A DNA stretch of 64,000 bases, from positions 1-64,000 of the forward strand of contig CAVXGT010000013.1 in NCBI GenBank assembly GCA_963761475.1, in the 5' to 3' direction. Source of the stretch: Ga0077555 sp963761475. Its GTDB lineage: Bacteria > Pseudomonadota > Alphaproteobacteria > Rhizobiales > Hyphomicrobiaceae. The position numbers and the translations under genes were made by a program. Shown here piece after piece: positions 38,578 to 47,395 of this stretch. The notes under the pieces are model-generated. The model did no database searches and was not told the origin of the DNA. It saw only the letters and a program-made list of their open reading frames with translations. The first letter of the stretch is position 1; each line of letters starts with the position of its first letter.

Positions 38578-40808
38578 GACGGGTTTGTCGCGCCGTGGAC
38601 TGCGCCTCCGGGCAATCGCTCAACCAAGGGTGAACTCGTTCGCTGCGTCCAAGGCCGGTTGCCGCGGTATCCCTCCACGGTCTCGATGACGATGGGTAGG
38701 TCCTGCAGGTTGTCTGCGCGCGCCCCGTCGGTCGGTGGTTTCGGTTCGCCTCTGAGGGATGCTGCAAGTCTGCCGCCATAAGGGACCGGCGCGCTACCGA
38801 TGCGGATTGCATGGGTGCCTAGGTTTGCAAGTTTTTCACGCGTGATGATGCGCGATGGTGGGGGACAGGCTGGATCTGCGCTTCCGAGCCAGATGACGAG
38901 GCGGGCCGTTCTGCAGTCGTCGGCCAGCGCTGCGGCGTGCTCGGAAATCGCTATGGGTTGGCCGCGGACGCGAGCTGTGCAGCCCAGCGCATCGCAGACA
39001 AACGTCGGCCCGGGACGGACATCCGCCGCCTTGCGTCCATCGCCGTCATGCTCCAACCATCTGGTGAGTTCGTAGTCCGCCAGTTCGCCATTCAGTGCGG
39101 CATAGCGGCCGTCATGTCCGCGAACGGCGATAAGCTTGCCACTTTCTGCAACCAACACGTCGGGTGGACTGCGCAAGGGGGCCTGGATAAGTCCGGCTGC
39201 GACGGCTAGCCAGCCGAGGTGGCGGGCATGCCCTGCTATCAGTGCGAGCCAGATGCCGCCGGCCATCATTGTGAGAAAGGCTGGTTGTGAAATCTCGGGC
39301 AAGGTAACGGCCGCGCCCGGAAGGCCTGCAACGCGCAGCGCCACCAGTGTCATGGCGTCGATCGCCCATCCCATCACCTTGAGCGGCCAGACTTCCAGGC
39401 CGAATGGAAGGCTTACGAGGGTCGCCAGGGCGGCTGGCATGACCAGAAAGTTGCAGATCGGAATGGCCGCCATGTTCGCCAGCACGCCGTACTGCGTGGC
39501 CTTATGGAAGTGGTAGGCGGCCAATGGCGCTACGGCTGCCGTGGCGAGAAGGGTTGTTGCGACGATGCCGCCGGTGAACAACGCCGCCCTGGCGATGGCG
39601 CCGCGGTTCTGATGCTCGTCGCGCTCGGGGCGGGTTTGGCGCCACTCACGATGCGCCTCGGCACCGGCGACCAGGGCTGCGACGGCGGCAAACGACATTT
39701 GGAAGCCGACGTCGATCAGGCTTTGCGGTGTCGCCAGAAGAATCAACAGGGCAGCGACAGCGATATTGCGCAACGCTAGCGCTGGGCGGTCGAGCAAGAT
39801 TGCACCGAACATGACGGCGATCATGATGGCTGAGCGGACGGCTGGTGGAGAGAAACCGGAGATCAAGAGATAGCCCAGCGTTCCGGCGAGGCCCGTAGTG
39901 GCGGCCCATTTCTTGATCGGAAAGCGCAGCGCGAACGTCGGGATCTGTGCCAGGGCAAACCTGATGAAGACATAGACGGCGCCGGCGAAGATGGTCATGT
40001 GCAGGCCGGAGATGGAGAGGATGTGGACAATGCCGGCATCGCGATAGGCATCGGTTGTTGCCTGGCTGACGCCGCCACGGTCGCCGGTGATGAGTGCTGC
40101 GGCAATAGCGCCGCTTTCTCCGGGCAAGGCTTTGGTGATGCGCGCGCCGATGTGCTGGCGAAGTCGCTCGACGGGCGCCCACATGCGGAGGTCGAGGGGG
40201 GCTGGATCGGCGGTGGCCACCCGCTCTGGCGGGGCGCGGGTATAGCCGACTGCGCCGAGCCGCATGAACCAGGCTTGCCGCGCGAAGTCATAGGCTTGCG
40301 GCAGTGCCGGGCGTCCTGGCGGCAGCAGCGTCGCCCGGAAGCGGACGGAATCGCCTGGCGCCAAGGCCGGTTCTCCTCCGGGGATGCGAACGCGGACGCG
40401 ATCTGGCGGGGGGCCGCGATACTGGCGGTGCTGCAGGCTGGCGATGCGCACGGTGATGCGTCGGGCGCCGCCGACCCTCGGTTCCACCATCTCGACCCAG
40501 CCGGTAAGCGCGGCATGAGAGAGCGTGCGGGTAACGATCGGCGCCGCCTGGCGGTCGCTGGCGAGCTTGGCGGCGACGAGGCCGGCGCATAGCCAGAACA
40601 GCGCGCCGGGGATGACGAGGCCCGCAAGACCGCGGCGCCAGCTCAACGCTAGAATGGTTACCGCCACGAAGACTGTCAGCAACGGAGTGATTGCGGGTTC
40701 GTCGTGGAGGGAGAAATAGATCCCGATGCCACCGCCGAAAAACACGGGCACCCAAAGGAACAAGCGGTCCTGTTGTCTTCCGATAGACTGCCCCAACGCA
40801 TTGATCAC
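38571..40808 (-). CDS. comEC: ComEC/Rec2 family DNA-uptake channel
   Basis: Polytopic inner-membrane protein that in competent bacteria carries single-stranded DNA across the membrane. 745 residues: two N-terminal helices, an OB-like domain (about 95-210), the competence domain with many helices (HILSISGLHMTIFAGAVY signature around residues 255-275), and a C-terminal region resembling a metallo-beta-lactamase domain without an HxHxDH motif. The hydrolase site therefore appears degenerate or lost. It starts at a GTG at 40808. No other competence gene is in the window. It is read divergently from gltX. Confidence 0.93.
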   Translation of the reverse strand: MINALGQSIGRQQDRLFLWVPVFFGGGIGIYFSLHDEPAITPLLTVFVAVTILALSWRRGLAGLVIPGALFWLCAGLVAAKLASDRQAAPIVTRTLSHAALTGWVEMVEPRVGGARRITVRIASLQHRQYRGPPPDRVRVRIPGGEPALAPGDSVRFRATLLPPGRPALPQAYDFARQAWFMRLGAVGYTRAPPERVATADPAPLDLRMWAPVERLRQHIGARITKALPGESGAIAAALITGDRGGVSQATTDAYRDAGIVHILSISGLHMTIFAGAVYVFIRFALAQIPTFALRFPIKKWAATTGLAGTLGYLLISGFSPPAVRSAIMIAVMFGAILLDRPALALRNIAVAALLILLATPQSLIDVGFQMSFAAVAALVAGAEAHREWRQTRPERDEHQNRGAIARAALFTGGIVATTLLATAAVAPLAAYHFHKATQYGVLANMAAIPICNFLVMPAALATLVSLPFGLEVWPLKVMGWAIDAMTLVALRVAGLPGAAVTLPEISQPAFLTMMAGGIWLALIAGHARHLGWLAVAAGLIQAPLRSPPDVLVAESGKLIAVRGHDGRYAALNGELADYELTRWLEHDGDGRKAADVRPGPTFVCDALGCTARVRGQPIAISEHAAALADDCRTARLVIWLGSADPACPPPSRIITREKLANLGTHAIRIGSAPVPYGGRLAASLRGEPKPPTDGARADNLQDLPIVIETVEGYRGNRPWTQRTSSPLVERLPGGAVHGATNPSQ

Positions 40809-40833
40809 GCTCCGCCCCTTTCCCCCGCCCTTG

Positions 40834-40920
40834 GCATACGCGCCGGCCTCTCTGGGAGGTTGGCGCCCGTGCCGTGTGCCTCCAGCGTTTGGCCTCCTTA
40901 CCCCCGGCGCGTGAGTATGC
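40834..40920. repeat. long-range inverted repeat between comEC and gltX
   Basis: GCATAC followed by GCGCCGG at 40834-40846 is complementary to CCGGCGC (40904-40910) and GTATGC (40915-40920), with only GTGA inserted in the right arm. The 13 pairing bases flank 57 bases in the divergent comEC/gltX gap. It could fold in a transcript leader or bind a regulator at two sites. Coincidence in G+C-rich DNA cannot be excluded. Confidence 0.35.
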
Positions 40921-40983
40921 TAGAGGCGCGGCAGCCTTCGAGGCCGGCGATTGCCGGGGTATCAAAGCAGACTGGCGGTAGTG

Positions 40984-42444
40984 ATGACAAATGCAGACAC
41001 CAGATCTTCCGCGCGCGCAGTGGTGACGCGCTTTGCGCCGTCGCCAACCGGCACGCTGCATATCGGTGGCGCACGGACGGCGCTCTTCAACTGGCTCTAC
41101 ACGCGTCATACGGGTGGTCGCTTCCTGCTGCGGATCGAGGACACCGATCAGGAGCGCTCGAAGGACGAGCATGTGACCGAGATCCTCGACAGTTTGAAGT
41201 GGCTGGGGCTCGAGTGGGATGGCGATCCCCTCTTCCAGTTCCAGCGGGTTGAGCGGCATCGGGAGGTGGCCGCCGAGTTGCTGGCGGCGGGCAAGGCCTA
41301 TAACTGCTACTTGACGCCAACCGAGCTCGAGGCGATGCGCGAATTGGCGCGGGCGGAGGGGCGGCCTCAAGTGATCGAGAGCCCCTGGCGGGACCGCGAT
41401 GCGGGTTCGGCGCCGGCGGGCGTCAAGCCGTCGGTGCGGCTCAAGACGCGTCGGGACGGTGAAACGGAGGTTGCCGATCTCGTACAGGGCCACGTGGTCT
41501 TTCCAAACAAGGACCTCGACGACCTCATCATCCTGCGATCGGACGGTGCGCCGACCTACAATTTCGCGGTCGTCGTCGACGATCACGACATGGCCGTCAC
41601 GCATGTCATCCGCGGCGTCGATCATCTCACCAACACTGCCCGCCAGACGCAGGTCTACAAGGCGCTGGACTGGTCGCTACCGGCGTTCGCCCATATCCCG
41701 CTGGTACACGGGCCGGACGGCGCTAAACTCTCGAAGCGTCATGGCGCTCAGGGGGTTAGTGAATATCGTGCGATGGGCTACTTGCCGGCGGCGTTGCGCA
41801 ATTATCTCGTCCGGCTCGGCTGGAGCCACGGCAACGACGAGATTTTCTCGACCGAGCAGGCGATCGCCTGGTTCGACGTATCCGACGTTGGCAAGAGTGC
41901 TGCCCGTTTCGATTTCGCCAAGCTCGCCGATCTCAACGGTCATTACATCCGCCAAGCGACGATCGGCGAGCTTCTGGCGGCAATCAAGGACCTGCTGCCG
42001 GCGCTACCCGATGGCGGCGCGCTTCAGGAGCGCTTTGCAGCGGTGGGCTGGGACAAGCTCGAGGCCGCCTTGCCCAGTCTGCGGGAGCGGGCCAAGACGC
42101 TACTGGAGCTGATCGATGGCGCGGCCTACCTGACGGCCCAGCGCCCGATCCCGCTCGATAGCAAGGCTCAGGGGCTGCTTGACGAGGCGGGCCGGTCGGC
42201 GCTCGAGGGAGTTGCATCGGCCATTCGCGACCTCCCGGATTGGACGGCTGGCGCGATCGAGGCGGCGGTGAGGGGCTATGCCGAAGGTGCCGGGTTGAAA
42301 CTTGGCAAGGTGGCGCAGCCATTGCGGGCAGCGCTCACCGGCCGGGCGGTGTCGCCCCCGGTGTTCGATGTGATGGCGGTGCTGGGGCGCGAGGAGGCCA
42401 TCGCACGCATGCGCGATCAGGCCGGCGCTGTTGATGGCGGTTAG
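40984..42444 (+). CDS. gltX: glutamyl-tRNA synthetase
   Basis: Class I synthetase charging tRNA-Glu (and, in many alphaproteobacteria, tRNA-Gln for later amidation). 486 residues from ATG 40984. The HIGH-type motif is PSPTGTLHIGGARTALFNW near residues 21-39, followed by RIEDTDQERS, then VDHLTNTARQ and the KMSKS-type loop KLSKRHGAQG. A C-terminal anticodon-binding domain completes the protein. A GTG lies directly before the ATG and is an alternative start. No gatABC or second gltX copy is in the window, so the tRNA specificity is not settled. Confidence 0.96.
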   Translation: MTNADTRSSARAVVTRFAPSPTGTLHIGGARTALFNWLYTRHTGGRFLLRIEDTDQERSKDEHVTEILDSLKWLGLEWDGDPLFQFQRVERHREVAAELLAAGKAYNCYLTPTELEAMRELARAEGRPQVIESPWRDRDAGSAPAGVKPSVRLKTRRDGETEVADLVQGHVVFPNKDLDDLIILRSDGAPTYNFAVVVDDHDMAVTHVIRGVDHLTNTARQTQVYKALDWSLPAFAHIPLVHGPDGAKLSKRHGAQGVSEYRAMGYLPAALRNYLVRLGWSHGNDEIFSTEQAIAWFDVSDVGKSAARFDFAKLADLNGHYIRQATIGELLAAIKDLLPALPDGGALQERFAAVGWDKLEAALPSLRERAKTLLELIDGAAYLTAQRPIPLDSKAQGLLDEAGRSALEGVASAIRDLPDWTAGAIEAAVRGYAEGAGLKLGKVAQPLRAALTGRAVSPPVFDVMAVLGREEAIARMRDQAGAVDGG

Positions 42445-42595
42445 CCAATTTCAGCCCCCCCCTTTCGCTCATGCTGCTCTGCAAGATAGACTGTGCTATG
42501 CTTCATGCCGAACCGGCCCTGGCGCCAGCCTTGTCCTGGTGTGCAATGCGGTAAAGGCAGGGGACTTCGGGTCAGGGATTTCGAGGATTACAGCG

Positions 42596-43915
42596 ATGAA
42601 TGCACAGGATGGAAAAGCCGGATCGGGCGCCAAACGGTCGGCGACGATGATCATCAACAACAAGCAGGTCGAGATGCCCGTGCGATCCGGCGTGATCGGA
42701 CCGGACGTCATCGATGTGGCGCGTTTGTACCGCGACACCGGCTGCTTCACGTATGATCCTGGTTTCACCTCGACGGCCAACTGTTCCTCGAAGATCACCT
42801 ATATCGACGGTGACGAAGGCGTGCTGCTCTACCGCGGCTATCCGATCGAGCAGCTGGCCGAGAATTCCTCATTCCTCGAGGTCTGTTACCTGCTGCTCAA
42901 CGGCGAGTTGCCGAAGAAGGAGCAGCTGGCTGATTTCGAGACCACGATCACGCGCCACACCATGGTGCACGAGCAGATGACCCGCTTCTTTACGGGCTTC
43001 CGCCGTGACGCGCACCCGATGGCGATCATGTGCGGTGTCGTCGGCGCGCTATCGGCATTCTATCACGACTCGACCGACATCAACGATCCGACCCACCGGA
43101 TGATCGCCTCGCATCGCATGATCGCGAAGATGCCGACGATTGCGGCGATGGCCTACAAGTATTCGGTGGGCCAGCCGTTCATCTACCCGCGCAACGATCT
43201 CGATATGGCGTCGAACTTCCTGCAGATGTGCTTTGCAGTGCCGTGCGAGCCCTACGTCGTCAATCCGGTCATCGCCAAGGCGCTCGACCGGATCATGATC
43301 CTGCACGCCGATCACGAGCAGAACGCCTCGACCTCGACCGTGCGTCTTGCGGGCTCGTCGGGCGCAAATCCGTTCGCCTGCATCGCCGCCGGCATTGCCA
43401 GCCTGTGGGGACCCTCGCATGGTGGCGCCAACGAAGCCGTGCTCAACATGCTGCAGGAGATCGGCTCGGTCGATCACGTCAACGACTTCGTCAAGCGCGT
43501 GAAGGACAAGAGCGAGGGCGTGCGCCTGATGGGCTTCGGTCATCGCGTCTACAAGAACTACGATCCGCGCGCCAAGATCATGCAGAAGAGCTGCCACGAG
43601 GTGCTGGGTCTACTGGGCATCAAGAACGAGCCGCTGCTGCAGCTCGCCATGGAACTCGAGCGCATCGCGCTGCAGGACGACTACTTCGTCGAGAAGAAGC
43701 TCTACCCGAACGTCGACTTCTACTCAGGCATCGTTCTCCGCGCGATCGGCTTCCCGGTGTCGATGTTCACACCGCTGTTCGCGCTCTCGCGTACGGTGGG
43801 CTGGATCTCGCAGTGGAAAGAGATGATCGAAGACCCCGAGCAGAAGATCGGCCGTCCGCGCCAGCTCTATATCGGGCCGGCACAGCGGGAATTCGTCTCC
43901 GTCGACCGTCGCTAA
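42596..43915 (+). CDS. gltA: citrate synthase
   Basis: First enzyme of the TCA cycle, joining acetyl-CoA and oxaloacetate. 439 residues, the Gram-negative NADH-sensitive hexameric type. The catalytic residues are the two histidines in WGPSHGGANEA and FGHRVYKNYDPRA and the aspartate in NVDFYSG. The N-terminal IDGDEGVLLYRGYPIEQLAE is the family signature. Start at ATG 42596 (MNAQDGKAG); the open frame continues upstream into gltX only as a shadow. A 152-base gap after gltX probably holds its own promoter. A hairpin follows the stop. Confidence 0.97.
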   Translation: MNAQDGKAGSGAKRSATMIINNKQVEMPVRSGVIGPDVIDVARLYRDTGCFTYDPGFTSTANCSSKITYIDGDEGVLLYRGYPIEQLAENSSFLEVCYLLLNGELPKKEQLADFETTITRHTMVHEQMTRFFTGFRRDAHPMAIMCGVVGALSAFYHDSTDINDPTHRMIASHRMIAKMPTIAAMAYKYSVGQPFIYPRNDLDMASNFLQMCFAVPCEPYVVNPVIAKALDRIMILHADHEQNASTSTVRLAGSSGANPFACIAAGIASLWGPSHGGANEAVLNMLQEIGSVDHVNDFVKRVKDKSEGVRLMGFGHRVYKNYDPRAKIMQKSCHEVLGLLGIKNEPLLQLAMELERIALQDDYFVEKKLYPNVDFYSGIVLRAIGFPVSMFTPLFALSRTVGWISQWKEMIEDPEQKIGRPRQLYIGPAQREFVSVDRR

Positions 43916-43951
43916 GGCTTCGGCAGGTCTGATTGAGATGTCTCGATGTCG

Positions 43952-43992
43952 AGGGCGTCACTTCCATAGGAAGGGGCGCCCTTGCTGCTTTT
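43952..43992 (+). terminator. terminator-like hairpin after gltA
   Basis: AGGGCG (43952-43957) pairs with CGCCCT (43977-43982), and inside it CTTCC (43961-43965) pairs with GGAAG (43969-43973) around loop ATA. TGCTGCTTTT follows to 43992. The stem is strong and starts 37 bases after the gltA stop; the T-run is interrupted, so it may work with Rho. Confidence 0.6.
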
Positions 43993-44108
43993 GGTTGCGG
44001 TTTTGCCATGGTTGCGGCCGCCGGGATCATGCGCGCCGCTTGCCTCGGGCGGAGCCCGGGGTGATCGGACGGCAGAACCGTTGAATGCTGCAAGGCGCGG
44101 GTGGATGG

Positions 44109-45188
44109 TCACCCGTCGGAGTCGATACTCCACGACAAGACAGCTATACCGAGGCGCGCGCCAGCGAGCATCGATAGAAACGTCAGCAGGGCTCCTGTCG
44201 ACAGCGTTGCCAATCCCGAAACGCCCTGACCAATGGTGCAGCCCAGCGCCATGACGCCACCGAGGCCCATCATGGCGCCGCCTGCGACGCCACGCAGCGC
44301 GTCGGCCATGTCGGCGAATCCTTCGAAGCGGAAACGCCCGGCGCTCAGGGAGACGGCGAACGCACCGAGCATCGTGCCGGCGACGCTGGCGACTGCAAAT
44401 CCCGGCCATGCGATCGACGCGCCCCCACTGCTCCAGGTGAGCACGCCTGCCAGGGGGCCGACGAACGTCAACGAGGTGAGGCGTGCGGGGACAAGGCTCA
44501 GCTCATCTCTGAAGTGGCTCGTCACAGCCCAGCCGGCAACGACCAGCAGGCCTACGCCAACACCGGATGCGATGTGATTGGGGGAGGCGCGAAAGGCGGG
44601 ATCACGCAGGACGAGCAGCGTCAACACGGCCGCGATGGGAAGCACCACGAACAAGCGCGTGAGCTCGGGGGGCATGTCGAAGGCTGCGGAGATGAGGCTC
44701 ACGGCTCCGCTGTCGGCGGGCGCGAGCGGCACAGCCTGCGCCTCGGCAATGGTGCGGCGGAGGTCGGCCAACCAGCCGGACTGGGCTGAGAGAGCTGTGA
44801 CGGCGATCACTGCCAGCACCACGAGTGCGCGGACGTCGCCGCTACCGGTACGCACGAGGTTGCGCGAGACGCAGCCGCCTGCGAGCACCATGCCTACGCC
44901 GAATATCAGTCCACCTACGCTGTGCCCCATCCAGTTCAGCGTGTCGGAAAGGTAGATGGATGCCGTGAAATCGAGGAGGTCGGCGGCGGCGAGCGCTTGC
45001 GTGCCGAGGATCGCCGTCAGGGCTGCGAGCAGCCAGGCGCGCAAGCGCCGTCCATCGCCGAGGAGCACCAGATCGGTAACGCCGCCCATGGCGCAGTAGT
45101 TGGTGCGCGCGACGAGGGCGCCAAAAGCCCCGCCGATCAGAAATCCGGACACAGTCAGCCAAAAATTGACGCCGCCGCTGCCTGCCAC
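44109..45188 (-). CDS. YeeE/YedE family (TsuA-like) sulfur-compound membrane transporter
   Basis: Polytopic membrane protein of 359 residues built of two related halves, a layout found in TsuA-type thiosulfate channels. Conserved cysteine motifs line the proposed path: ARTNYCAMGG near the N-terminus, LAGGCVSRNLV, and LGCTIGQGVSG in the second half. About nine helices. The start is uncertain: GTG at 45188 (MAGSGGVNFWLTVSGF) has AAAGGA upstream and puts the first helix near the N-terminus; the open frame extends to 45452 without hydrophobic or conserved sequence. Substrate is probably thiosulfate or a related sulfur species. It is alone here, but soxYZ lies 17 kb away. Confidence 0.87.
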   Translation of the reverse strand: MAGSGGVNFWLTVSGFLIGGAFGALVARTNYCAMGGVTDLVLLGDGRRLRAWLLAALTAILGTQALAAADLLDFTASIYLSDTLNWMGHSVGGLIFGVGMVLAGGCVSRNLVRTGSGDVRALVVLAVIAVTALSAQSGWLADLRRTIAEAQAVPLAPADSGAVSLISAAFDMPPELTRLFVVLPIAAVLTLLVLRDPAFRASPNHIASGVGVGLLVVAGWAVTSHFRDELSLVPARLTSLTFVGPLAGVLTWSSGGASIAWPGFAVASVAGTMLGAFAVSLSAGRFRFEGFADMADALRGVAGGAMMGLGGVMALGCTIGQGVSGLATLSTGALLTFLSMLAGARLGIAVLSWSIDSDG

Positions 45189-45470
45189 CGTCCGCCCCGT
45201 CCTTTCGCTCGCAGCTCCACCGTCTGCAACAGGGTGGATTTTGCCATGGCTTCGCCTCGACAGCCATCTCGCAGGCCAGTCCGGTGTCCCTGACCAATCC
45301 CGAGGCAGTCGCAAGCTACACTGGATTGTCGACCAACCCTGCCAATCCCGGCGTCCAGCCCGTTCGAGCGCCGCACCCCGAGGGCGGTCGTTTGCGTGGC
45401 TCGGTGGTTCCATCTGGCGCCATGCGCCGCGGTGCGGGGTCATCCAATCCATGACACAAGTATCGCTAAC

Positions 45471-46539
45471 ATGACGTCGATCGCGATTCTCATTCTGTCA
45501 GACGGCAAGCCCGGCCACTACCACTTGGCCGATGGCGTTGCAGCGGCGATCGGCCGGCGGCGCGGCGTTGACGTGCGTCGGATCGACGTTCGCCGCCGTA
45601 AGGTGGCGCCGGCCCGCGTTCAGGCGGCTGCGTTGCGGGCGGGTGTCAGCCCCGCCACGGTGTTGCGCCTCGCTTACGGCCTCTCCAGCCATGCGTTGGC
45701 GCCAGCGCAAGTGGTGATCTCCGCGGGGGGTGACACGCTCGGGGCTACGGTCGCGGCGGCTCGGCTGCTCGGGGCCAGAAGCATTTTCTGCGGCACGCTG
45801 CGCCATTTCGCGCCCGACGACCTCAGCCTCGTGGTCTCGTCCTACGAGCGCCACCGCCATCTGCCGCGCCATCTGGTGACGCTGAAGCCCAATGGCCTCG
45901 ATCCCGATACATTGCCTCCGCGCACGCATTCGGCCGGGAGGATCGCCAGACGCGCCACCGCGAATGGCGGGACTGTTGATCGGCGGGGATTCCGGGCTTT
46001 TCATGTATCACGATGCGGACTGGACGAAGCTCCTATCCTTCATTGAGGCGAGCCATGCGGCCCACGCGACACGCTGGATCGTGTCAACCTCGCGGCGCAC
46101 GCCTGACCGGGTCGGCGATCGCCTGCAGGCACTTGCTGCGCGCAGCCCGGCGATCGCGCGGTTCATTGATTTCCGAGTGGCAGGCCCGGGAACATTGCCT
46201 GAGGTTTTTGCGGGCGTGGAGGCGATCCTGGCGACGGAGGATTCGAGCACCATGATGTCGGAAGCCGTTTGCGCCCGGCTGCCGGTGGTCGGCGTTGCTC
46301 CCGCCTCGCACGATTTCAAGGACGAGGAGCGTGAGTACCGTGCGCTGATGCTGCGGGAGGGTTGGGTCGCCTCGCTTGCGCTCGCGGACCTGGAACCTGC
46401 CAGCTTTGTCGCGGCGCTTGGAGGATTGACGCCGCTTGCCGCCAATCATCTTGACGCCTTGGCCGCCGCTCTGGCCGAGCGTTTGCCGGACCTCTTCACC
46501 GACCCGGCGGGGCCGCTGCCGGCGGAATTGCCCTTTTGA
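45471..46539 (+). CDS. ELM1-family (GT-B-like) protein, one frame break
   Basis: Member of the ELM1 / DUF1022 family, named after a plant mitochondrial-fission factor; bacterial members look like GT-B glycosyltransferases but have no assigned substrate. It begins MTSIAILILSDGKPGHYHLADG and runs through AQVVISAGGDTLGATVAAA and FAPDDLSLVVSSYERH in frame 3. Near 45940 it moves to frame 1, which continues RMAGLLIGGDSGLF, WIVSTSRRTPDRVG, ILATEDSSTMMSEAV and the stop at 46537-46539. Joined length is about 355 residues. It reads divergently from the YeeE gene, and its 3' end overlaps the convergent sitD end by 44 bases. Confidence 0.85.
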
Positions 46540-47395
46540 TGAGACGCGGGGCTGGGGCGCCTGCGTTCCGCCGGCTCGTTCGCACGGTGGTCATGGCCAG
46601 CGCTGTTGCGAACACGGCTGACTGGACCAGCACGATGATCGGGCCCGTCGCCGCATCCAGGTGAAAGCTCGCAATCGTGCCGACGATGCCGGACGAAACC
46701 GCCACCGCGATCGCGATGGGCACCATGTTGGCGAAGCGGTTGGTGAGCAGGAATGCCGTGGCACCCGGTGCGATCAGCATGGCGACGACGAGGATGATGC
46801 CGACGGCCTTCAGCGAGGCGACGATGGCCAGCGCCAGCAGCACCAGGAGACCGTAATGCAAGGCGGTAACTGGCAGGCCGATGGCCCGGGCATGTCCGGG
46901 ATCGAAACAGTAGACCAGGAGATCGCGGCCCTTCACAGCCATGGCTGCAAACACGATCGTCGCGACCACGCCGGTTTCGATCAGATCGCGCGGGCCGACG
47001 CCGAGGATGTTGCCGAAGAGCACGTGGTTGAGGTGCTGGTCGGTGTCGATCTTGGTGAAGAGCACCAGCCCGAATCCGAATAACCCCGAGAACACGATGC
47101 CCATCACGGTGTCCTCCTTGATGCGACTGTTCTGCTTCAGGAAACCAGTGGCGACGGCGGCGAAGAGGCCGGCTGCAAAGGCGCCCAGCGCCAGCGGCAG
47201 GCCCAGCACATGGGCGATGACGATGCCGGGCAACACGGCGTGCGAGACGGCATCGCCCATCAGCGCCCAACCCTTGAGGACGAGGTAGCACGACAGCACC
47301 GCCGACATGGCACCGACCAGCACAGCGATGGCGAGGGCGCGCTGCATGAAGTCGTAGGCGAGTGGCTCGGTGATCCAGGCGAGGGCGGTGCTCAT
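46496..47395 (-). CDS. sitD: Mn/Fe ABC transporter permease, second (SitD-like)
   Basis: ABC-3 family permease of 299 residues with eight or nine helices, paired with SitC. The conserved loop GDAVSHAVLPGIVIAHVLG and the later AMLIAPGATAFLLTNRF are family features. The ATG at 47395 overlaps the sitC stop (ATGA), so the two are translationally coupled. The C-terminal 25 residues are basic and proline-rich and lie inside the antisense end of the ELM1-family gene; they may come from a misplaced stop. It is the last gene of the sitA-B-C-D run. Confidence 0.92.
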   Translation of the reverse strand: MSTALAWITEPLAYDFMQRALAIAVLVGAMSAVLSCYLVLKGWALMGDAVSHAVLPGIVIAHVLGLPLALGAFAAGLFAAVATGFLKQNSRIKEDTVMGIVFSGLFGFGLVLFTKIDTDQHLNHVLFGNILGVGPRDLIETGVVATIVFAAMAVKGRDLLVYCFDPGHARAIGLPVTALHYGLLVLLALAIVASLKAVGIILVVAMLIAPGATAFLLTNRFANMVPIAIAVAVSSGIVGTIASFHLDAATGPIIVLVQSAVFATALAMTTVRTSRRNAGAPAPRLIKRAIPPAAAPPGR

